Shown here: piece by piece, positions 37,801 to 46,800 of the stretch | Position numbering within the stretch: the first letter of the stretch is position 1 | Layout: each line of letters begins with the position of its first letter | Source: Ashinkailepas kermadecensis | Taxonomy: Eukaryota; Arthropoda; Thecostraca; Neolepadidae | NCBI GenBank assembly: GCA_034440615.1 | Contig: JAOTOM010003822.1 | Coordinates: 62,001-126,000, forward strand | Direction of reading: 5' to 3' | DNA: 64,000 nt | Position numbers and translations under genes: made by a program | The notes under the pieces: model-generated | Databases searched by the model: none | What the model was told of the DNA's origin: nothing | The model's input: only the letters and a program-made list of their open reading frames with translations

Positions 37801-40800
37801 ATGTACAACTGTACATTTTTTCTTCAGCTCGCGCATATTGCTTCCCTCGCTTATTTTGTATCTTTCTCGTATTTTCTCACGAGTAATTTCCGGTTAAGTG
37901 CGTTTTCACGGTTTCATCTATCAACTGGATTACCTGCGGCTGTTTGCCACAAGGTGTCACTAGTGAGTCACGCTATTCTGACGTTATGCATCATTATAAA
38001 GAACATGCAATGATTTGCAAATAGTCCATACTGTATATTTTATGCAGACAAATTATATTACAACCGAAGATATATCACGCCGTCTAGATTTTAAAAACAT
38101 ATTGAGAATTAAACCAGATGATGGAGGGAACCGCCAACAATTGGATCTGTACCCGGCTTAGGTTTAAGACCTTGAAGAGTGTGTTGAACACGGTTCTTCC
38201 GAGTTGCCGGTTTTGGGAATTTCAAGGTTTTTGTGAAGGTGCTGTGAGAACAGGTGGTAGGATAATCATATTATGCCGAAGCGGAAGAGAGCTGGGGAGA
38301 AGCTTTCCCCTTCTGAACAGAAAGTGCGTTGCGGGTATCCGGGATGTACCTTTAATAGCAGGCCCGACAGCTTTCGGATACACAACAAGAGGAGGCATGG
38401 AGGTCTTCAAAACGCCAGAGTCAAAAATTCTGGCTTTGAACCGGGAGCGAGGTTTACAAGCTATGCTCCTGTAGAACAGGTAAGTCATATGACAGCATGC
38501 CAGTGCAGCTGAATGGAATATGATAAGAAATGTTTTCCAGGAAGCAAATGACATTAATTGTTGAGTGTTCCCCTCAGGCTTTTCTGATGCCAACCACTTG
38601 TGCCAGCTGACTGCTAGCTAGCCGACCAGTGTGGGAAAAGTGGTTCGCTGACCTGGAGTCGGAGAATAAAAAAGGTGTTCCTGACCATAGAGTCGGAGAA
38701 TACAAAAATGGCCTCGGAACCCCCCCCACAAAAAATTTGCCCCCTAAAAAATGCTGGAGAACAGAAGTGGTGTCTGGAGTGGTGGACAATCTTTGGAGTA
38801 GTGGAAAAGTTATGGCGGAAAATTTCGTTGGTGGAATTTGCGACCATTTTTTAACCTCTGCATATCCCCACACTCCGTCTCGGGGGTGGGGGTGGGGTTG
38901 ATATAAACCCCCATCTAATCTCCAAACTAAGCGTCGCAGGAAAACGAAAGAGGTGTCATCGGAAAGCGCTCAAGGAGTAGGGTCGGACACTACCCCAAAA
39001 TGTATATCCCCAAAAGTGACGTCACTAGGAGACCTAGGTTTTCACGACTTGCATCATATTTTTGGCTCTGGGGAGTTCATTTTATGGGAGATTTGAAAAA
39101 ACAAACACAAATTATTTGGAATCAGAAAAGGAAGGCGAAATCGGCCATGGCCCCAAAACTTTTGCCCACCGAAAAATCAATGTATTTTTTTTTATTTCAA
39201 AATTTTGAGTTTTCTATTTTCTTTAATTTGTCTTTTTTAATGGGTAGAGCGGACCGAAAACGTAGTTCGAAGTTAACATTCTTTCATCAAAAATGCTTAC
39301 TTTAGACAGAATCTTCGATTTTAGCTCTAATTGGCAAATATGCAAAACTAATAAGCAATCAAAAACGGAAAAAAATGTAATTTCTCTCGTGCGTTTTGTT
39401 TCGACCCTAACGATAAGCAAACGCTGAAAGTTTCCTTACAATATCCTTATCCGTTAAGGCGTGACGACTGGTTGAACTTTTCTGGAGGTGACCTCACTTG
39501 ACCTTGACTAACTTGTTGGCCCTAGATGACCTGACCTCTAAATTTTGACACAACGTGCCAAATTGATGTGGGAAAAGATATGCCTAATTTCGGCGTGCTG
39601 CTACCCGCCGTTCTTTCACTATCCGCGGAAAACCTTAGGTGGGAGGGGGGGCGCATATCAACCTCCCCGAGATGGCGAGTGGAAACAAATCACAATCACA
39701 ACGGCTGCAAACAAAAAGAGATTTGATCCTCCTATTCCTATTACACTCAATCATTGTGCACACACCGGACCTTCGACGCCTTCGAATTTATTTCGATATC
39801 TTAACGTTCTTATAACGTACGGCAAGCCACGTCGAATGACACCCATATAATTCAAATTGAAGCCATAGCGACGAAACACGGGGACTTTGAAGAATTAAAA
39901 CCAACCTTTGAGCTTGAGGCTTGACCTGACATGTCCCAGATTAACATGTTACTCGATGGCTGCCCACGGGCTATCTCTTGACACCAAACATGGGTAGCTT
40001 TGTGAGAAAACGAAGAAGCGCGGGGTGACTGAAGAAATGACCTTGACTTTTGACTTTGCAAATTAATGTGATTGTGATTTGAGTTCGATTTCCTAGCATT
40101 ATAATACGGCACAAGCCACGTCGAATGAACATGGTGCAAATTGAACCACAGAGACGAGTCGTGAGGACTTCGAAAAATTCAAACAAGCCTTTGACCTTGA
40201 GATTTGACCTTGACATATCCCGGTTTCAAAATGTTACTCGAAGGTTCACTATGGGCTATCGCTTGATAGTGGATCTGGGTAGGCTTTGGCGAAACCCCCA
40301 CCCCCCCCAAAAAAATGCGAGGCGACGGAAGAAATCAGCTTGAATTTTAACCCGTCGAGATTATTGCGAATTATCAACCTTCTGACACCACGCAACAAGC
40401 GATGTCGAATAACATCCATTTTCTGACAATTGAAGCGATAGCGATGACACGCGAAGTCATCGAAGAACTCAATCAAACCTTTGATCTTGACATGTCCTGG
40501 TTTGAAATGCTACTCGAGTGTTCACTACTGGCTATCGTTTGATACCAGATTTTGATAGGTTTGAGCAAAAACGGAAAAAAGTTGAGGCGACCGAAGGATC
40601 AGCTTGACCTTTGCCCTGGAAAAATATTTCGATTGCTTAGCTTTCTGACACCGCATAACAAGCCACGGCGAACGACGCCCAGTTGGTGGAAATTGAAGCG
40701 ATAGCAACCGAACCTCGCGTTCGGTCGATATCGTTTCAATATCGTCATCTAATAAGTCAAGCTAACCTTTGACCTTGAAGTTTGACCTTGACATGTACCG

Positions 40801-43800
40801 GTTTGAAGTGTTACACGATGGTTCATCACAGGCTATCGATTGGGGCAGGTTTGGGTGAAAACGCAAACAAAATTGGACGCGACCGAACAAACCGGTTTAC
40901 GTTGGACCTTGGCCGTTAAAGTGGTCATATGAGACCTATGTAGTTGCTTCCAGCGTGTTCAGTACAAGCAGAAGCATTTGTGGTTATTGATTCGAACGAT
41001 CATATACCCGCCGCTGAATGCCAATGCCAATACAAATACGGCTCTGGCGAACTCGTCGCTGAATACGAATACGAATACGACGTTAACTTGACGTACGTGC
41101 TTAAGGCTCCCCATGACTCCCCTCCATGGTCTTGAAGATACCTAAGGACACCCAGAGTCGCATTTGTTCAAGATATATCAATATATGAGCAGCGGAATGC
41201 AACCTAAGACGTATAAAGCCTTGCGATAATGCAAGTTTGTTTCCTCACAAAGCACGATTTTCCACTCAAGCGAAAACACAAGATGGTTCATGGTTCATGT
41301 TATTCAAGATGGTTCATGTTATTCAAGACAAGACAAAACACAAGATGGTTCATGTTATTCAAGAATGGCCTGGGAGCAGGAATTTCTAATGTTTGCTGAT
41401 TTATCTCTCGGTGATTTTGTGACGACAGGTAGGCTGTGAAGCCCGTTGATTGGCTAGATCGGCTTCTAGTAGTTTTGGTGATTCTCTTGCATAGATAGCT
41501 TCACTTTATAAATGAAAAAGCATAATTTTGCGGCGATCATACTCAGCTAGCTGAGGCTTGGGGGGGGGGGGGACACGAAGGAAATTGAGGGGGACAAATC
41601 GCCACTTTTCCGAAATGGGGCACATCTCCCCCATCCTCCCACCCCTATCCCCAGTGGTTACACCCATGGCCTCAAATGCGGCCACACCAGCGTCAGCCGA
41701 CACTGCCTCAGATGCGGCCACACCAGCGTCAGCCGACACTTCCCCAGATGCGGCCACACCAGCGTCAGCCAACACGGCCTCAGATGCGGCCACACCAGCG
41801 TCAGCCGACACTGCCTCAGATGTGGCAGCATCAGCGTGGCGTGACGCCAAGTCGTGACGCCCCGTTATCCTTGCCCGTGCCTCCAACCATCTGACCGGTA
41901 TGTTCTCTTTCTGCTTCGTGAGATATTGAAAGTTGCTGTGGGCGCGAATGATCAACTCTGGTCGAAGCGCCCTAAAGCCAAAATGACTAACTAACGAAAG
42001 TTGCTGGCTTAATCTTAATGCGCGCAAGTTTCGGATGCTTTTCCACTGCCTGAAGCAGGCGCATATCAATTTTCACCTTATTTTGGCCTGTAGCCCTTGC
42101 TTCAAAAGCCTTCGACCAGCCCATAGCCCTCGCATGGATCGTGTTTGTAGCTGTCCGAGCCGAGCCCCCGCCCCGTTTCAGATAGTATGACTGTACATGG
42201 CCGCACAACAGTTCAGAACCTATGACCTCGCGAGGAACCAAGCACCCTGTCTCACCCAAGTAATCAAGTAATATGTATGACACCAAAGTGACTTGCTTGG
42301 CTAAGTGAAGTTCGGAACAGTTCTTTATTTGATATCATTATGATGAGTAGTTGAGGTAAGTAGGGAGCAACGCCATGACAAAAGCGGAGTGGCGTGTCTG
42401 CTCTGGCCGACCGCCGGACAGGGTTTCCCGCTTCGCCTCTCCTGTGGCTACACAGCTGTGTCCATGTAAGCTTTTCTTCTCCATCTTTTTTTTTTATCGA
42501 ATGCCAAACAAATGCCTTCATATTAGCAAATGGCTGCTCAAAATAATGCATGAGATTCTCCTTTCCCATGCAATGAATGTTCAAACGGCAAAGAACCAAG
42601 TGCATGCAGCTCAGAGAGAAAACGCATGCGAGTGGGTCGCCAGCGAGACGGGTGGGTCGCCAGCGAGGCGGGTGGGTCGCCAGTGAGGCGGGTGGGTCGC
42701 CAGTGAGGCGGATGGGTCGCCGCTCATATTTCCTTTGTCGAGGGCAGATACGCCACTCGCCTTTTGCTATGACGTCGCTACCTACATATGTCAACTACTC
42801 AGCACAATGAAATAAATTTAAAAACAACTGTTCCGAACTTCGCCTAGCCAAGCAAGTTACTTTAGTGTCATAAATATTGCGTGATTGCTAAACAAACTAT
42901 GTCAGTGTAGCATTCAGGTGTGTTGTTTTATATACATTTGAGGGGGCAAGTAGACCATCAGTGTTAGCTCCACCCCCCCCCCCACAATCATTTTAACTTT
43001 TAACATGGGATCCTATAGTGTGCCCCTGCCCCCCAAAAAAAATCCATTTGGGTTCGCTCATTGTCTTCATGCACTGTGCCCCCCCCAATAATGTTCATGA
43101 CATAAATATGCGCGGAGAAAAAGTTCATTCTGCATCGCCTAGATACGAAACCACATCCCAGTCTGGCCATCACCTTCGTGTCTATGTTCACGTAAAACGC
43201 CCTGCCACGTTTCAGCCCGCAACGGGATACGGATGAGCTTGGTATGAACCTCCTGTGTTTCCAAAGTCAATGCAAGCAATTACGAGACGTAGACAGCATA
43301 CATGGCGTTATCTCACCTGTGACGTAGAACACCATTGGCCAGCCGGCAGTCTGGCAAAGTAAGCTGCTTATTGGAAAGGTGAAACCGCTGAAAAGATACT
43401 GCTGGCTCCATGCGATCGCGAACAGGGTCGAATATTCGTTCGGCATGCTCCAGTTTCGGATGAGAACAATACATGCCGGCAGCACCCCAGCCTGCAAACA
43501 ACAATTTGCATTTTTCAATGACAAAAATAATAATGCACTCTGGCATTAAGTACATTTTGCATCTTGTGTGGCAGTTGGAATTTTTCGGTTTCTAATACAC
43601 AGCATATAATTCTTAGAAAATAACTTCTCCATAGAAGAGTGCTCAAAATGGTCAGGCATTAATTAGCATGCGAACACCTTTATCACTCCTCGCCTCTTTC
43701 ATCTCAATCAGTACTGAGGTGATGTGGCGTATGGAGACTTCCCATGTGGGAAAATGGAGCTTGATGCAGCTTTGAAGGGTAACTTTGACTCGGCAATGCC

Positions 43801-46800
43801 TACATTAGCATGTCACCCATGATTGTCTGTGTTGGCGAAGTCATCCCAGTCTGAATTTCAAACAGGTGAATCTACAATAAATTAGTACTGATAGATTGCC
43901 CTGAGCATGATCATTACAGAACGCCCCACGGTTTGTCAAACGACTCTTGAGCGCTGTTGCAGATATTGTTTAGCTAGAAGATAGTGATATCGGTGAAGAG
44001 GCTGTTTTCGTCCAGCTTTTTATTTCAACAGTGGTAGCTTTCGAGAATTTCAAGCTTCCGCTTTCTCTTCTCAATTTTCTCCTTCATCAGCCTGGAGTTG
44101 TCAACCGACGTAGTTCGAAAAATATTCCACAAGACACCATTCAATTCAGCTGATTCAAAATTCAAACAGTGTCAAAAGTTCCACAACTGGGTTCAACAAA
44201 CTCCCATCAATATTTTGCAAAGCTAACCTACCCAAACGATTTACTAGCCCACCAGCTACTATATAATGTTATTCACTTAGGCAATATAAATTATAGGCCT
44301 AGTGTTCATGAGTTGATCTGGCGTCGCCAAAATCATGAAATTACTCTCGATAGCCCTGGCTCTGCCGTGATGGGAGACGGTACTGTACCTCCTCCCATAG
44401 AGGTTCTTCAGCTGACCACGGAAAAACGACGTTGCGCATTGCTCCCAAATTTGGCCCACTCTTCTTACATCAATATCGCATGATTGGAACAAACGGACGT
44501 GTACTCAGGTAATTCAAAGTCACTGACATACCGCCGGTTAGGTGAGGCTACCGCCAAGAAACATTAAACATGTCACACATTTCGGAGTGCATATATTTGC
44601 GTGAAACTCTCCGGAAGTGACTATCTTAACAGAACTGGCAAAATTGTTATGGAATTGTGTGGAACTTTGCATGTGATGACGTAGTTTGTCACTATTTTAA
44701 ACCTCCAATGATGTCGGAATCAGGGGAGCGCTCTGGCCAGCTCCCACTCGCGCCCACCATGTGTAATTTGTAAGCAAAAGGTAAATTAAATTCAGTTTTC
44801 TTGAAAAACGGACACAAGCTATTTTTGCCCACGTCTCACTGTAATATTTGAAAACTGACACCGCAACAGTTACAATACAAACCTGATAAAGTAATTGAAT
44901 TTCTGTATTTTTATAACCTGCGTCTCAGGCAGGTATTTGGATCGCCTTTGCTGTTGCCCCCCCCCCCCCCTGATCAAAATGACGTGGCGGAGCCCCTGGC
45001 CTTGACGTGTGCACAACGCTTCGTCTTGTATGCTGACCATTTAGTAGGCCAACCTATTGCCAGCGTGCTAGCGAACAGACGCGAGATAGTACCCACGCGA
45101 CCCATGCATGTTTGTGCTGCTCCTCGCTTTGGGCAGTGCGCTGCCTCCACACAGCCGTGTGACGTGTTCTCTTACGCATGCAATTCCCTGCACGGCACGG
45201 AGAATCAGCAACAGGTACGCGTTGGTTCGGGCTGCCACCGGGAAGAGCAGACTAGCGACACCCTGGGAGCCGACTCCGAACAGGATGACCAGCTGGGCCG
45301 GCAGTCTGCGGCACAAACAGTACCTGTCAACCGCAGCTTTTCATTCCGAATGCGAGTCCTGGTTCGCCGTGGTGTCCAAACGTTCCTCACGTGATGCTCG
45401 TGTTCCCGATGTTGTCGGCTCATTTGCTTTCGGCCCTTCCAGCTGGGCCCGGATACAAACGCCTAACACTACTCAAGCTCTATCAAGGCAGACCATGGAG
45501 CGGCGAGCAAGAGACAGCTCTACCAGCCGTTGGCAACACACATTTTGCACCTCCTTGAGCATTAAAATCAGACTTTAACGCAAATCTGCCCACACGACAT
45601 TTTTTGGTTATTGGTTTTACGACACGTCGACCGTTGAGTCATGTAGCGTCGCCAATCTCTCACGCCGATTGGTCGCGGGCGAAAAGTAGCGACAGGTGAG
45701 ACTCGAACCCACAACCTTTCGATTGTGAGACGAGCATCTTACCCCTAGACCACTCGTCCCCCACCCCCACACGACAGGAGCAGTGACATGACGATCCATA
45801 TACTACTTTTCGCAATTACTATGCTTCTGGTTGTTAATGTCGCCCCTACCATTGATAGTGTCCCTGGTTACCATGGTTACTGACCTGTCAGACACCCATC
45901 CTCCGGGAAATAGAGCCGCGGTGTATCCGTAGAAGAAGCTTGAGAGAAGAAGTCCCTGAAAGGTCTTGTCCCAGTCGAACTCACCCTGAAAAAAACAGTT
46001 CTTCCCGTATATATATGCATGTTTCGTTGAAGATGACTGCGAGTTCAGCGTTGGTGATCTTCCTGCTTTTCGATTCAACTGATCGTATTATCTTCCTTGT
46101 TTCTTCGTTGTGATTGTGTAGTATGTCGCCATAGTTCATGACGGTCAGGATTACAATTAACACATGGGTCATCTCTGTATTTTGCCTACATTTTGTCTTA
46201 ACCTAAAACATTTTCAAGACTGTCAGGTGCCCATTTCAGCTGAGACTGCTCTTTCCAGCTGTTATGGGCGTTCCAGCTCCCGGACGAGCCCTCTCCTGTT
46301 TACAAGGTCCTTGCCAGCCCTCTAGGCGACGTCTTCAGATATCAAGGGTCCTGTCCACACAAGCTGTTAGATGCGTTTGAATTATTCCTGGGTTATATAT
46401 TTGCACCTCAGGGCGGTTCCCTGGTGGGCCCCATCGAACTAGTCAAGTGGGTGGGTGCACCTTAACCGCTTGGAAACGCCACTGATTTTTAACAACCCGG
46501 GACACCTCCATGGGCTTAGGAGGCCCTATGCATAGCACCGGGAACTCTCCGTTTTGGCCCGGATCGCCTCAGTAGCTCGGAGGCCTCTCTATCAGCCTTA
46601 GACCTCTGAGCCCTTCTTAATCAGCCAAAGCCGGCCCAGTGGCCCTGCACGTCCCGCCCGGGTTCACCTCCGTCGGCTTAGGGACCCTCTTTCACGGCTC
46701 AGGACACTTCCCTCCGGTCGGAGTCCCCTCTGTCAAAAGCTTGGGTTTCCTCTATCACGCAAGGGGCCACCTGTGCAGTTTCGGCCCCCATTGGCTCAGG

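Noticed and set aside
44169..44483. 104-codon plus-strand frame in SLC17-like intron 4
   Set aside because: No recognisable motif, partner exon or start context; possibly a TE fragment but unsupported.
45690..45765. Functional tRNA gene on the minus strand
   Set aside because: No acceptor-stem pairing; it is the head of a SINE with an A-tail and an 11-bp duplication.
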